The notes beneath the pieces were generated by a model. The model did no database searches. It was not told where the DNA came from and worked only from the letters and a program-made list of their open reading frames with translations. Both the position numbers and the translations under genes were made by a program. A stretch of DNA of 64,000 bases from Cupriavidus necator A5-1 (GTDB taxonomy: Bacteria > Pseudomonadota > Gammaproteobacteria > Burkholderiales > Burkholderiaceae): contig NZ_JQLI01000001.1 in assembly GCF_000744095.1 (NCBI RefSeq), forward strand, positions 3,658,001 through 3,722,000, read 5' to 3'. Of this stretch, positions 8,667-19,806 are shown piece after piece. Position 1 is the first letter of the stretch; each line of letters begins with the position of its first letter.

Positions 8667-8705
8667 CTCGCTAAGCCGTATCGTGGCCGGGTAGCCGACC
8701 GCTAC

Positions 8706-9332
8706 TTACTTCCCGCCCTTCACCGTCGTGTACGCCGTGATCAAATTCCGGTAATCCGGAATATGGTTCGAAAACAGCGCCCCCAGCCCCTCGATATCAT
8801 TGCGCCAGTCGCGGTGCAGCTCGCACGCCACGCCGAACCACGTCATCAGCTGCGCGCCCGCATCGGACATCCGTTGCCAGGCCGAGTGCCGCGTGACTTC
8901 GTTGAAGGTGCCCGACGCATCCGTCACGACAAACACCTCAAAGCCCTCTTCGATCGCCGCCAACGCCGGGAACGCTACGCACACCTCGGTCACCACGCCG
9001 GCGATCAGCAGCTGCTTCTTGCCGGTGGCGCGCACCGCGGCGACAAAGTCCTCGTTGTCCCACGCATTGATCTGGCCGGGTCGCGGAATGAACGGCGCAT
9101 CGGGGAAAATCGCCTTCAGTTCCGGCACCAGCGGCCCGTTGGGCCCGTCCTCGAAGCTGGTGGTCAGGATGGTCGGTAACTTGAAGTACTTGGCCAGATC
9201 AGCCAGGGCCAGCACGTTGTTCTTGAACTTGTCGGGCTCGATGTCCCGCACCAGCGACAGCAGGCCGGCCTGGTGGTCGACCATCAGGACGGCTGCCTGG
9301 CTCTTGTCCAGGCGCTTGTAAGGCTTGCTCAT
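8706..9332 (-). CDS. YcaC-like cysteine hydrolase (isochorismatase fold)
   Basis: A 208-residue cytosolic hydrolase of the isochorismatase-like superfamily. The catalytic Asp is in MVDHQAG (residue about 19) and the nucleophilic Cys in VTEVCVAFPA (residue about 118); INAWDNEDFVAAV precedes a lysine in TGKKQ. The order and spacing match YcaC, whose natural substrate is unknown, rather than true isochorismatases. It lies 88 bp downstream of a homologous gene on the same strand and the two probably form an operon divergent from a LysR gene. Function beyond C-N or related bond hydrolysis cannot be told. Confidence 0.85.
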   Translation of the reverse strand: MSKPYKRLDKSQAAVLMVDHQAGLLSLVRDIEPDKFKNNVLALADLAKYFKLPTILTTSFEDGPNGPLVPELKAIFPDAPFIPRPGQINAWDNEDFVAAVRATGKKQLLIAGVVTEVCVAFPALAAIEEGFEVFVVTDASGTFNEVTRHSAWQRMSDAGAQLMTWFGVACELHRDWRNDIEGLGALFSNHIPDYRNLITAYTTVKGGK

Positions 9333-9420
9333 GGGGTGCTCCTGTGTAAGGGGGACGCGAAGGGCATGTTCATCATGCGGCCGCGCCCTTGGGGGTATGT
9401 AGTGACTGGCGAGTCAGGCT

Positions 9421-10098
9421 TCAGCGCCGGGAGTCCAGCACCTCGTGGTTCTTCGCGACTTCCTGCGCCTTGGTATAGCTTTCGATCAGCAGGCGGTAGG
9501 CCGGGAAGATCTGCGTGTAGACCTCGGCCCATTGCTGCGCGTCGGGGCGGTTCCAGGTCTGCTGCAGTTCGGAAGCGACGGCGGCGGTGTCCATCGGCAC
9601 CACGCCGGCCTGGACAATGCGCGCCAGCGTGATTTCCTGCGCCATCTTGGAATACGTGCCCGAGGCATCCACCACCGCGAACACCTTGTAGCCGTCGGCC
9701 ACCGCGCTGATCGACGGGAACGCCATGCATACGCTGGTGATCGTGCCGGCGATGATCAGGGTCTTGCGGCCGGTCTCGCGCACCGCGGCGACAAAGTCGG
9801 GGTTGTCCCAGGCATTGATCTCGCCCTTGCGCGCGACGTATTTCGCGTGCGGCGCGTTCTCATGGATTTCGGGGATCAGCGGGCCGTTGGGGCCCTGCGG
9901 CACTGACGCCGTGGTGATCACCGGCAGCTTGCACAGCGTGGCCATCTTGGCCAGCGCTGCGGCGCGGGCGCGCAGTTCGGGCATCGGCATGTCACCCACG
10001 GTCTGGAACAGGCCGCTCTGGTGGTCGATCAGCAGCATGGCCGTATCGGCCGGATCCAGTACCGGGCGCTTGCCGTTGAAATTGGCGGGGGTGGTCAT
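9421..10098 (-). CDS. YcaC-like cysteine hydrolase, second copy
   Basis: A 225-residue paralogue of the downstream gene: catalytic Asp in LIDHQSG, lysine in ETGRKTLI and Cys in [10 protein letters not shown]. Both share the [13 protein letters not shown] segment. The ATG at 10098 is chosen because an AGGAG site lies 5-9 bp upstream; the longer ORF start at 10188 has no such support. It is the first gene of a two-gene minus-strand unit and is divergent from a LysR regulator 147 bp away, which probably controls it. Two similar hydrolases side by side suggest a pathway for a small amide, perhaps a xenobiotic, but this is only inference. Confidence 0.85.
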   Translation of the reverse strand: MTTPANFNGKRPVLDPADTAMLLIDHQSGLFQTVGDMPMPELRARAAALAKMATLCKLPVITTASVPQGPNGPLIPEIHENAPHAKYVARKGEINAWDNPDFVAAVRETGRKTLIIAGTITSVCMAFPSISAVADGYKVFAVVDASGTYSKMAQEITLARIVQAGVVPMDTAAVASELQQTWNRPDAQQWAEVYTQIFPAYRLLIESYTKAQEVAKNHEVLDSRR

Positions 10099-10245
10099 TC
10101 GCATTCTCCTTGGCACGGGTTGGCGATCCGTCAGCTCCGGCAGTGCGGGGCCGACCGTGGCGAAAGCATAGGTCTTGGCAGAACGCATCGGTAGGCCGGA
10201 AAATCGGCCCTCAGCGTCCTACTGGCAGGACGACAGGAGTTGCCT

Positions 10246-11154
10246 TTGCATCCGGACCTCAATGACCTCTACTACTTTGCGCAGGTGGTGGACCACCAGG
10301 GCTTTGCACCGGCCGGGCGCGTGCTCGGCATCCCCAAGTCCAAGCTGAGCCGGCGCGTGGCGATGCTGGAGGAGCGGCTGGGCGTGCGGCTGATCCAGCG
10401 CTCGACGCGCCGCTTTTCTGTGACCGAGCTGGGCCAGACCTACTACGCCCACTGCAAGGCGATGCTGGTGGAAGCAGAGGCGGCGGAAAGCGCTATCGAG
10501 CGCACGCGCGCGGAACCCAGCGGGCTGGTGCGCATGACGTGTCCGGTGGCACTGCTGCATGCGCGCGTGGGCGACATGATCGCGGACTTCATGGCCGCCA
10601 ACCCCAAGGTCACGGTGCACCTGGAGGCCACCAACCGCCGCGTCGACGTGGTCGCCGAAGGGGTGGACCTGGCGATCCGCGTACGCGTGCCGCCACTGGA
10701 AGACAGCGACCTGGTCATGCGCGTGCTGGCCGAACGCGCCTGGTGTATCGTCGCCAGCCCGTCATTGATGGCGGGGCACGCCGCTCTGGTGGCGCCGGCG
10801 GACCTGAATGCGCTGCCCACGCTGGACCTGGGCCCGCCGCGAGCCGCGCACGCCTGGGCCCTGCATGGTCCCGACGGCGCCAGTTTCGAGCTGCATCACA
10901 AGCCGCGGCTGGTCACGGACGACATGATCATGCTGCGCGCGGCGGCCGTTGCCGGCGCGGGTATCGTGCAGCTGCCGACGATGATGGTGACCGAGGAACT
11001 GCGCTCCGGCCGGCTGGTAAAGATCCTGCCGGCGTGGTCGGTCAAGGGCGGCATGATCCACGCCGTGTTCCCGTCGCGCCGCGGGCTGCTGCCGTCGGTG
11101 CGCGAGCTGATCGATTTCCTGACATTGCGTTTCACGCAGATCCGCGAAGACTGA
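10246..11154 (+). CDS. LysR-family transcriptional regulator
   Basis: A 302-residue LysR regulator. The N-terminal winged helix-turn-helix covers residues about 1-60 (FAPAGRVLGIPKSKLSRRVA as the recognition region), followed by the linker helix and an effector-binding domain. The start is set at the TTG at 10246: an AGGAG site at 10235-10239 is six bases upstream, while the earlier TTG at 10240 touches it. The gene is divergent from two YcaC-like hydrolases, the usual LysR arrangement, so it probably regulates them and itself from the shared 147-bp region. The effector is unknown. Confidence 0.88.
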   Translation: MHPDLNDLYYFAQVVDHQGFAPAGRVLGIPKSKLSRRVAMLEERLGVRLIQRSTRRFSVTELGQTYYAHCKAMLVEAEAAESAIERTRAEPSGLVRMTCPVALLHARVGDMIADFMAANPKVTVHLEATNRRVDVVAEGVDLAIRVRVPPLEDSDLVMRVLAERAWCIVASPSLMAGHAALVAPADLNALPTLDLGPPRAAHAWALHGPDGASFELHHKPRLVTDDMIMLRAAAVAGAGIVQLPTMMVTEELRSGRLVKILPAWSVKGGMIHAVFPSRRGLLPSVRELIDFLTLRFTQIRED

Positions 11155-11597
11155 GCCGCGCACGGCGCGCCGCGACAGGCGCATTGCCCGTCACGCCGGC
11201 AGGAAGGCGCCGTACGTGGTATCATCGGCCTTCCTCCGCACGGATCGGCAGCACGCCCGACACCGTTGCGTCAGCCGCGGAACACCCCAACAAGACATAC
11301 AGCCGCGGCAAATCGGGGAAGTACACCCGATACTCCACGGGCCGGATCGACGACACGATTCACGATTGGCCCATCACCCTTTCCGACCGGCGGCACGTCC
11401 GCTCCGCAACGATCGCGCCTGTACCTGGCGTATCGGTTTGCGCAGGCATGGTCCACTTCACGCCAGATTCCCCGCCTGCGCCTCGCGCCGGCCCCGACGC
11501 TGGCCCACAGCAACGGCGAACGGTCGCCACCCTGCGCCGCATGCATCGCACCGATGCACCGCGCCGCCCGCGGCCGCGCCCATGAACAGGCATCACA
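11155..11597. other. intergenic, no convincing gene
   Basis: Several overlapping frames are open in this GC-rich stretch on both strands, but none has a ribosome site, a recognisable family or consistent codon use. No clear terminator or promoter was seen. Confidence 0.5.
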
Positions 11598-11852
11598 TTG
11601 AAGCAAAGCAACCACAACTACAGCCACGGCCACAAGCACGGCCATAACCCGTACACCGTTTCCGTCTATCCCATCCAGCAGGAACCGGGGCTCTGGTTCG
11701 CGACCTACATGATCGCGGAGTACCGCAACGGCGCCGAGCGCATCGTCGCCAACGTGGCCATGCGCCATGACACGCACCGCTCCGAGGCGCGCGCCAGGCA
11801 GGCCGCGCGGCATGCCGGCGAAAGCGCCGCGGCGCGCCTGCGCCAGCAATAA
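11598..11852 (+). CDS. hypothetical small protein with His-rich N terminus
   Basis: An 84-residue ORF from a TTG start. The first 17 residues are rich in His, Asn and Gly ([10 protein letters not shown]), which may bind metal. The middle part ([26 protein letters not shown] is seen as a beta-rich stretch; key residues W33, Y37, Y42) looks folded, and the C terminus is an Arg/Ala-rich helix. No family was recognised. It precedes infA by 71 bp on the same strand. The start codon is uncertain because no good ribosome site was found. Confidence 0.5.
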   Translation: MKQSNHNYSHGHKHGHNPYTVSVYPIQQEPGLWFATYMIAEYRNGAERIVANVAMRHDTHRSEARARQAARHAGESAAARLRQQ

Positions 11853-11923
11853 ACGCATATATCGGCCTGCAAGGCCTCACAACAGCGCGCGCCGAACCGG
11901 CGCGGCTACAGCAAGGAGCCTCC

Positions 11924-12145
11924 TTGGCAAAAGAAGAACTGGTGGAATTTGGCGGCAAGGTATCCGAAGTCCTGCCTGACAACCGTTTTCGCGTGATCCT
12001 GGAGAACGGCTTCGAGGTCTGGGCGTACTCGTCCGGGCGCCTGAAGAAAAACCGCATCCGCGTACTCGCGGGCGACCGTGTCACGCTGGAGATGTCGCCG
12101 TACGACCTCACCAAGGGACGCATCAACTACCGGCACAAGTCGTAG
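11924..12145 (+). CDS. infA: translation initiation factor IF-1, paralogue
   Basis: A 73-residue S1/OB-fold protein that binds the ribosomal A site with IF-2 and IF-3 during initiation. The family core is clear: [19 protein letters not shown], then [20 protein letters not shown], then the C-terminal [12 protein letters not shown]. The start is a TTG at 11924 with AAGGAG about 9 bp upstream. It is not in a ribosomal protein operon but among small stress-type genes near cspA. Many Burkholderiales carry a second infA away from the ribosomal cluster, and this appears to be that copy. The atypical start codon may keep its level low. Confidence 0.9.
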   Translation: MAKEELVEFGGKVSEVLPDNRFRVILENGFEVWAYSSGRLKKNRIRVLAGDRVTLEMSPYDLTKGRINYRHKS

Positions 12146-12230
12146 TAAAAGCGTCATCTCGTCATGGCATGCGCCACGCCGGCGCGTGCCGTCCTGCAAC
12201 GATTCACCCCACAGCAAAGGAGAACCGATC

Positions 12231-12485
12231 ATGTCCGTCATTGAAGAATGGGAAGCCGTACACCTGACGCCGGAAGGCTGGCAGGCAGGCAGCTACCGGC
12301 ATGCGCCGTGGCAGGCAGTAGAGGTCGCGCCGCCCGCATCGGGCGTGCTGACCGTGAGACGTCACGTGACGGCCACCTATTGCGGACCGTCGCGCGCGGT
12401 CGAAGACCGCACGCCTGAAATTACCGACATGGCGCTGATCGAAGCGCTGCTGGAGCGCCACGGCGCCCCGGTCTTCGGTATCTGA
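12231..12485 (+). CDS. hypothetical protein, 84 residues
   Basis: An 84-residue ORF with an AAAGGAGAA ribosome site 4-12 bp before the ATG at 12231, which makes translation likely. It begins SVIEEWEAVHLTPEGW and has an alternating hydrophobic pattern (TVRRHVTATY) suggesting beta strands, then a C-terminal helix (DMALIEALLERHG). No family was recognised. It follows infA by 85 bp on the same strand and is convergent with the next gene. Confidence 0.65.
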   Translation: MSVIEEWEAVHLTPEGWQAGSYRHAPWQAVEVAPPASGVLTVRRHVTATYCGPSRAVEDRTPEITDMALIEALLERHGAPVFGI

Positions 12486-12534
12486 ACCCTGGGTTCAGCG
12501 CGTTCGGGTTGGCGTGGCCGCAGCGGCCAGCGCC

Positions 12535-12909
12535 TCAGCCAAGCACGCGCACATGCGGCCGGGCCGTCCTGAGCCCCGCGCCGACCGTCCTCAGCTCGCC
12601 GTCCCAGGGCTCGGCGGCGAGGTCCAGCACATAGTCACCCTCGCGCGCCTTGTCGTGCAACTGGTCGCGCATCACCTGGCCGATGGCCAGCCGGCACAGC
12701 GCCTCACCGCTGGCAGCCAGCTGGCCCTGCAATGCCCCCGCCTCGGCCAGCACGCCAAACGAACGCCGCCCTACCCCCACGAAGCTGGTGAACAGTACCC
12801 CGGTGGGGCGATCCGCATCGATAAAGCACACCGCGACGTGATAGGTGATGCCCTTGCCCTCGCCGGGCAGGGTGCATAGAAAACCGGATGATCCCGAACG
12901 CATGTCCAT
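12535..12909 (-). CDS. hypothetical protein, 124 residues
   Basis: A 124-residue ORF with AAGGAG 7-12 bp before the ATG at 12909. The sequence has a mixed alpha/beta character, with GKGITYHVAVCFIDADR near the N terminus and a helix LCRLAIGQVMRDQLHDKAR in the middle (residue positions about 20-36 and 71-89). No motif points to an enzyme class. It is the last gene of a minus-strand group that starts with the two paralogues upstream. Confidence 0.6.
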   Translation of the reverse strand: MDMRSGSSGFLCTLPGEGKGITYHVAVCFIDADRPTGVLFTSFVGVGRRSFGVLAEAGALQGQLAASGEALCRLAIGQVMRDQLHDKAREGDYVLDLAAEPWDGELRTVGAGLRTARPHVRVLG

Positions 12910-12974
12910 GAACGGACTCCTTGCAGTCTGACGGTTGGCTGGTTGCCGCCAGGCGGCCTGTCCTGTCGGGCGTG

Positions 12975-13301
12975 CTAGAGCGACGTCACCGATTCACCCG
13001 CGACCAGTCCGTTGATGATGTCTTCCCCGAACCGCAGCGCGCCGCGCCGTGCGGAGCCGATATTCTCCCAACGCGATTCGGCCATCGGGAACACGCGCGC
13101 ATGGTCGCTGCCCGGCCGGTAGCCTTCGCGGCAGATCACGATCGAGGCAAGGAAGCTGGTGTCGGGCCTGGTACGCGGCCAGGCCTGCTCGGGCCGGTGG
13201 CGGTAAACCAGGGGATAGAGATCGAAACCCTTGTAACTGGCAAAAGGCGTACTGCCAGGCAGGTTGTTGCCGGGACTGCGGCTAGGACTGCTGTCGCTCA
13301 C
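12975..13301 (-). CDS. hypothetical protein, tandem paralogue A
   Basis: A 108-residue protein whose core, YKGFDLYPLVYRH through ARRGALRFGEDIINGLV, matches the next gene upstream (13409-13711) along its whole length. The shared pattern is Y-K-G-[FY]-D-L-Y-P-L-V-Y, then R-P-D-x-S-F, V-I-C-x-E-G, A-R-x-F, W-x-N-x-G-x-A-R-R-G-A-L-R. The start is set at the GTG at 13301, with GGAG 6 bp upstream; an in-frame ATG at 13319 lacks a ribosome site. The N-terminal 20 residues are Ser/Pro-rich and not shared. Function is unknown; a small single-domain family of unknown function is the best description. Confidence 0.7.
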   Translation of the reverse strand: MSDSSPSRSPGNNLPGSTPFASYKGFDLYPLVYRHRPEQAWPRTRPDTSFLASIVICREGYRPGSDHARVFPMAESRWENIGSARRGALRFGEDIINGLVAGESVTSL

Positions 13302-13408
13302 GGCGGCTCCATGCGGCATCGTGCCGCGTTGATGGAAAAGGTGCTGCAATAGCGCGGATTGGCGCGCAACGTCGCAGATAGGGAGGGGCGCCAGGGCGTG
13401 ACAGACGC

Positions 13409-13711
13409 TCAGGACGTCATCGGCATGCCGGACGAAGCTACCGACATGCCCGGCACCGTGCCGTTGATGATGGCTTCGGCATAGCGCAGCGCACCGCGGC
13501 GCGCGCCACCGACGTTGTCCCAGGGCGCGGCCTCCAGGCGGAACGTACGCGCCTGCCCGCCTTCGGGCGATTCGCCCTCCAGGCAGATCACCACCGCGGC
13601 ATCGAACGAGCGGTCGGGCCGCGGCTCGGGCCATACGCGCGTGACGGCATGCTTGTACACCAGGGGATAAAGGTCATATCCCTTGTAAGTCGCAGCTGGA
13701 TAGATATCCAT
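13409..13711 (-). CDS. hypothetical protein, tandem paralogue B
   Basis: A 100-residue protein starting MDIYPAATYKGYDLYPLVYK, paralogous over about 80 residues to the gene just downstream. It lacks the Ser/Pro-rich N terminus of the other copy and ends with a short Ser/Met tail. The conserved core (YKG-DLYPLVY, RPD-SF, VIC-EG, ARRGALR, INGTV) has no recognised catalytic signature. The two copies are 107 bp apart on the same strand, so they arose by tandem duplication and then diverged. Confidence 0.75.
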   Translation of the reverse strand: MDIYPAATYKGYDLYPLVYKHAVTRVWPEPRPDRSFDAAVVICLEGESPEGGQARTFRLEAAPWDNVGGARRGALRYAEAIINGTVPGMSVASSGMPMTS

Positions 13712-13823
13712 GGCAGCCTCCGCCGTTTTGGTGGTGTTGCCCCCACTCTACGCCTGTTGCCCGAACCGCAGTGGCTTTATTTCACTATCGCGGGAAATGG
13801 CCGGAAATGGCGGGAACAGAAAG

Positions 13824-13853
13824 AAAAAAGCTCCGCCTAAGCGGAGCTTTTTC
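13824..13853 (-). terminator. rho-independent terminator after cspA, bidirectional
   Basis: AGCTCCGC (13829-13836) and GCGGAGCT (13841-13848) pair perfectly around CTAA. A-rich and T-rich flanks on both sides give a U-tract in either direction. It lies 40 bp past the cspA stop. Confidence 0.9.
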
Positions 13854-13895
13854 TCATCGCACTGGCGCCGTGGCGCTCAGTTCAGGCGGTAAGAC

Positions 13896-14099
13896 TCAGA
13901 TCGGCTCGATCTTGGTCGCGGCCGGGCCCTTCTGGCCGACGCCGGCGACGTAGCGAACCTTCTGGCCTTCTTGCAGCGACTTGAAGCCGCTGCCTTGAAT
14001 TTCGGAGAAGTGCGCGAACAGGTCGTTGCCACCTGCGTCAGGGGTAATGAAGCCAAAACCCTTCGAATCGTTAAACCACTTGACGGTACCGGTTTCCAT
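13896..14099 (-). CDS. cspA: cold-shock protein CspA family
   Basis: A 67-residue single cold-shock domain that binds single-stranded RNA and DNA and acts as an RNA chaperone. It begins [11 protein letters not shown] and contains RNP1 as KGFGFIT and RNP2 as DLFAHF. The GAGGA ribosome site sits about 7 bp before the ATG. The gene has its own strong sigma-70 promoter about 145 bp upstream and a rho-independent terminator, so it is monocistronic with a long leader, as is typical for cold-induced csp genes. Confidence 0.96.
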   Translation of the reverse strand: METGTVKWFNDSKGFGFITPDAGGNDLFAHFSEIQGSGFKSLQEGQKVRYVAGVGQKGPAATKIEPI

Positions 14100-14272
14100 G
14101 TTGGATTCCTCAATAATTTTTTCTCACCTGGCAAAAGCGCCGGCAAGGCATGACGATCAAGGAAGACACAAGGAGAATAAGTGGCGCCGTGTGGGCAAGC
14201 ACCTGGACTTCTAGGTTGCTGCTTGAAAGATCCTGCATCCACCCTTATACAGGTGCCCCACCCTGGTGTCAA
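14100..14272 (-). promoter_or_regulatory. cspA promoter and long 5' leader
   Basis: On the minus strand TTGACA (14272-14267) and TATAAG (14249-14244) are separated by exactly 17 bases, a near-consensus sigma-70 promoter. Transcription from about 14237 would give a leader of roughly 138 nt before the ATG, ending in an AU-rich stretch (AAAAAATTATTG). Long structured leaders control cold-induced translation of csp mRNAs in other bacteria; the same is inferred here. Confidence 0.8.
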
Positions 14273-14426
14273 TGAACTTGGCCCGATTGACCAAAAACAA
14301 TGCGGAATGTGCGGGTTGCGGGTCCCACGAGCACACCGGTGCCGACGCGCACCGCACATCCGGCTTGCAGGGCGTGCGCCATGCGCGCGCGTGCTACAGT
14401 GGCCCATCCCACGGACCAGACAACGG

Positions 14427-14669
14427 ATGACACTCTGCACTGCCTGCCAGGCCATCGAACTTCACCTGCGCGGCGCCCCCGGACACGCGGCACTGCGCAT
14501 CACCGATACCCAGCGCATCAAGCCGCCGGGCAAGGCCGCGGTCACCATCAGCACCTTCGTGTGCCAGGACTGCGGGACGCTATGGACCTATCGCGACCAG
14601 AAGACCGGCCCCGAACAGGGCTGGCAGGTACACAGCGAAGCCGAACCACCGCCAGCGGCGCCGCAATAA
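14427..14669 (+). CDS. hypothetical zinc-ribbon-like small protein
   Basis: An 80-residue ORF with two CxxC pairs, TLCTAC near the N terminus and FVCQDCG near residue 49, that could hold a structural zinc. Between them is a basic, beta-type stretch (HAALRITDTQRIK). The C-terminal 15 residues are Glu/Pro/Ala-rich and probably disordered. No enzyme motif was seen. The start ATG at 14427 is chosen because the cysteine motif begins right after it; the ribosome site is weak. Its stop codon overlaps the A-tract of the terminator that serves the opposite-strand isocitrate dehydrogenase gene. Confidence 0.6.
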   Translation: MTLCTACQAIELHLRGAPGHAALRITDTQRIKPPGKAAVTISTFVCQDCGTLWTYRDQKTGPEQGWQVHSEAEPPPAAPQ

Positions 14670-14742
14670 AAAACCCCGGGCCCCACCAGCGCCTGCCTGC
14701 CGGATCAACCGGCATGGCGAAGCACCAGGCATGGGCCCGGGG
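14668..14742 (-). terminator. terminator-like hairpin after icd
   Basis: GGGCCCGGGG (14733-14742) pairs perfectly with CCCCGGGCCC (14674-14683), and the minus-strand transcript then runs into a six-U tract (14673-14668). The loop is long (49 nt) and contains a smaller inner hairpin (CCGG-TTGAT-CCGG type). Confidence 0.7.
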
Positions 14743-14778
14743 TCGTGATCAGCCAGCCCGCGGCGCGGGCCGGACCAA

Positions 14779-17016
<2,238 letters not shown>

Positions 17017-17310
17017 TGCTTCTCTCAGATCCTCGAACGGTGGGTGGGATATCTGCCTGCCGGGTCACAGCAGGACAGCAAACTAGGCGAAAAATAGAAT
17101 TTTGCCTCAGTTTGCTTTCAGGAGTCTGAAAACCGGCCTGCTGTGGCCGGGAATCGGCCAAAAAACCGGGCCGGCGCTCGCATCCGCCACTCATCCGGCC
17201 CGGATCTGGCCGTTTATGCGTCGCCTTGCACCGCAAAGGTGCGCCCGGTGGGTCTCAGGCGGGGCAGGTGGCAATGTCTTGACATTTTCGCCTGACCCGG
17301 GATGTCCGCC

Positions 17311-18852
17311 TCAGGCCGCCAGCCTGAAGGTCGACACCGCCTCCTTCAACCGCTGCGCTTGTTCTTCCAGCGAACCCGCCGCGGCAGCCGCCTCTTCCAC
17401 CAACGCGGCGTTCTGCTGCGTCACGCTGTCCATCTGCGTTACCGCCTGGTTCACCTGTTCGATACCGGCGCTCTGTTCGGTCGACGCCGCGCTGATCTCG
17501 CCCATGATGTCGGTCACGCGCTTCACCGCTGCGACGATCTCTTCCATGGTCTGCCCCGATTGGGTCACCAGCATGGTGCCCTTCTCGACGCGATCCACCG
17601 AATCGCCGATCAGCGCCTTGATCTCCTTCGCGGCAGTGGCGCTGCGCTGCGCCAGGCTGCGCACCTCGCCCGCCACCACGGCAAAACCACGCCCCTGCTC
17701 GCCGGCACGCGCGGCTTCCACCGCGGCATTCAGCGCCAGGATATTGGTCTGGAAGGCAATGCCCTCGATCACGGCAATGATGTCGACCACCTTCTTGGAC
17801 GCGCCGTTGATCTCTTCCATGGTCTCGGCCACCTTGCCCGCGACCTCGCCGCCCTTCTCGGCGATGTCCGAGGCATTCACCGCCAGCGTGCTGGCCTGGC
17901 GCGCGTTGTCCGCGTTCTGGCGCACGATGCTGGTCAGCTCCTCCATGCTGGCCGCGGTCTGCTGCAGCGACGATGCCTGTTCCTCGGTGCGCTGCGACAG
18001 GTCGGTATTGCCGGCCGCGATCTGGCTGGTGCCGGACACGATCGACTCGGTGCCGGCGCGCACCTGGCGCACGATGCGCAGGATATTGGCGTTCATGTGC
18101 GCCAGCGCCTGCAGCAGCTGGCCGGTCTCGTCGCGGCTATCCGCGTCGATGCGGCTGGTCAGGTCGCCCGATGCCACGGTGCGCGCCACGGCCACCGCAC
18201 GATGCAGCGGGCGCGTGATGCCGATGGTCAGCCAGACCGAGAATGCGATGCCGATCGCCAGCACCACCACGCCCACCCCGATCAGGCTGTTGCGCGCGTT
18301 GACGTAGATGCCGTTGATCTCGCGCGCGGTGGCGTCGATGCTGGCGCGCTGGATGTCGAGCAGCTTCTGGATCTCGCCCAGGTAGGCGTCGCCCGCGGGC
18401 ACGAACTCTTTCTCCAGCACCTGGTTGGCTTCTTCGGTCAGGCCTTCCTGCTTGAGCTTGGTGATCTTGTCGCGGCCGTTGTTGTACGGGTCGCGCACGC
18501 TGAGGATCTTCTGGAACGCGGCCTTCTCTTCTTCCGAGCTGAGCAGCGGCTGGATCTTGTCGCGCAGCGCGGCAATGCCTTCGATCGACGCCTTGGTCTC
18601 GGCCGCGAAGAACGCGCCCAGCGACGGGTCGGCGCTGCGCGCCACCGCCGTGGTGCGGCGCACGCTGGTGTGCATGAGCCGGTACCAGTCGCTGACCAGC
18701 CGCTCCTTGGTCAGCGGCTGCTGCATCATCGCATGCGTGCGCTCAGCCACCTGTTGCAGGCGCATCATGCCGAATACCGTCATGAGCGCCGAAAGCAGCA
18801 ATACCACCCCAAAGCCGATGCCGAGGCGGACCCCGATGCCTAGATTCTTCAT
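17311..18852 (-). CDS. methyl-accepting chemotaxis protein (4-helix-bundle type)
   Basis: A 513-residue transmembrane chemoreceptor. TM1 covers residues about 8-28, a periplasmic four-helix-bundle ligand domain follows to about 190, TM2 is near 192-212 ([16 protein letters not shown]), then a HAMP domain and the long cytoplasmic coiled coil. The signalling tip is conserved: [20 protein letters not shown], then [19 protein letters not shown]. There is no C-terminal NWETF-like pentapeptide, so it probably relies on other receptors for CheR/CheB tethering. The ATG at 18852 starts the typical [14 protein letters not shown]; the longer ORF reads through intergenic DNA. It is an orphan receptor: no che genes adjoin it. 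Confidence 0.93.
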   Translation of the reverse strand: MKNLGIGVRLGIGFGVVLLLSALMTVFGMMRLQQVAERTHAMMQQPLTKERLVSDWYRLMHTSVRRTTAVARSADPSLGAFFAAETKASIEGIAALRDKIQPLLSSEEEKAAFQKILSVRDPYNNGRDKITKLKQEGLTEEANQVLEKEFVPAGDAYLGEIQKLLDIQRASIDATAREINGIYVNARNSLIGVGVVVLAIGIAFSVWLTIGITRPLHRAVAVARTVASGDLTSRIDADSRDETGQLLQALAHMNANILRIVRQVRAGTESIVSGTSQIAAGNTDLSQRTEEQASSLQQTAASMEELTSIVRQNADNARQASTLAVNASDIAEKGGEVAGKVAETMEEINGASKKVVDIIAVIEGIAFQTNILALNAAVEAARAGEQGRGFAVVAGEVRSLAQRSATAAKEIKALIGDSVDRVEKGTMLVTQSGQTMEEIVAAVKRVTDIMGEISAASTEQSAGIEQVNQAVTQMDSVTQQNAALVEEAAAAAGSLEEQAQRLKEAVSTFRLAA

Positions 18853-19143
18853 TTCTTCTACCTGATTAGCACTGGTTACGGCGAAGTGCCGGCGCAAGAC
18901 CACAGTGGGCGCGGCGTATTTCGCTCTCATTGTCCGCGGCGGGCCGGATTGGCTGACGCACGTGCGGGCTATGGATGCCAACGGCACGGGGGCCCCAAAC
19001 TTTAGGGTCTTCCTCGATTGACGGCTAGAAGTGTGCGGATAACGGTTATAGTGGAGTCGAACCGGCCCGGGGCAGGGCACGCGACCCTTCGCGGCGCCCC
19101 GCCCTGCCACCCCTGCCCGCCTTTCCACCCGAGGAGATCCAGC

Positions 19144-19575
19144 ATGGCCACGCCCCCCAATCCCTTTGCAGATTTCACCAAGATGATGGAACAGTTCCGC
19201 CTGCCAGGCGTGGACATGACCGCCGTGATCGAAGCGCGCCGCAAGGACATCGAGGCCCTGACCGAGGCCAATAAGCTGGCCTACGAGGGCATCCAGGCGG
19301 TGATGCAGAAGCAGCAGGAGATCTTCACCAAGACCATGCAGCAGCTGCAGGCCGCGGCGCAGCAATACACCACGGCGGGCAACCCGGCCGAGGCCATGGC
19401 CAAGCACAGCGAACTCGTGCAGCAGGCGCTGCACCAGGCGTTCGAGAACATGCGCGAGCTGGCCGAGACCGCGCAGAAGGCGCAGGCCGAAGCGCTCACC
19501 GTGATCGGCAAGCGCGCGGAGCAGAACGTGAAGGAGGCGGGCGCGCTGTTCCAGCCGCCCAAATCGAAAGGCTAA
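19144..19575 (+). CDS. phaP: phasin family protein (PHA granule associated)
   Basis: A 143-residue, almost wholly helical amphipathic protein of the phasin family that coats polyhydroxyalkanoate granules. It starts with [20 protein letters not shown], typical of short phasins, then a Gln/Ala-rich helix ([18 protein letters not shown]) and a C-terminal helix. No Cys or signal peptide. GAGGAGA lies 6-12 bp before the ATG at 19144. It is divergent from a chemoreceptor and close to icd2; the size and neighbourhood resemble PhaP5 of Ralstonia eutropha H16, but the number was not assigned here because that comparison was from memory. Confidence 0.85.
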   Translation: MATPPNPFADFTKMMEQFRLPGVDMTAVIEARRKDIEALTEANKLAYEGIQAVMQKQQEIFTKTMQQLQAAAQQYTTAGNPAEAMAKHSELVQQALHQAFENMRELAETAQKAQAEALTVIGKRAEQNVKEAGALFQPPKSKG

Positions 19576-19608
19576 CGTCGCAACCGCTGACGTGGGAGAC
19601 GGCTGACA

Positions 19609-19635
19609 CTGAACGGCCCGCCACGGGTCGTTCAG
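19609..19635 (+). terminator. hairpin after the phasin gene
   Basis: CTGAACGGCCC and GGGTCGTTCAG pair over 11 bp (one G-U) around GCCAC. No T-tract follows, so its role as a terminator is only likely. Confidence 0.45.
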
Positions 19636-19779
19636 CGATAGCCGGTGGTGTCGGCAGGCTTGCCCGCGCGGTAGTTCTACGCGTTGTACCCAGCAGTGCC
19701 GTCGGTGACTTCCACCACCAGCCGGCCCAGCGTTTCGCGGCGAACCCAAACCGGTCGCGCTACGCCATCGGTATTGCAC

Positions 19780-19800
19780 CGGCCGGCGTTGCGCCGGCCG
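19780..19800 (-). terminator. hairpin just after gdhA
   Basis: CGGCCGGCG and CGCCGGCCG pair perfectly around a 3-base TTG loop, 6 bp beyond the gdhA stop on the minus strand. No U-run follows on the minus strand. Confidence 0.5.
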
Positions 19801-19806
19801 TTTGGC

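Noticed and set aside
11210..11585. An open frame with a Tyr/Ser/Arg-rich stretch before the His-rich small gene
   Set aside because: It has no start of its own, no ribosome site and no recognised family, and continues in frame from an out-of-frame shadow of the LysR gene.
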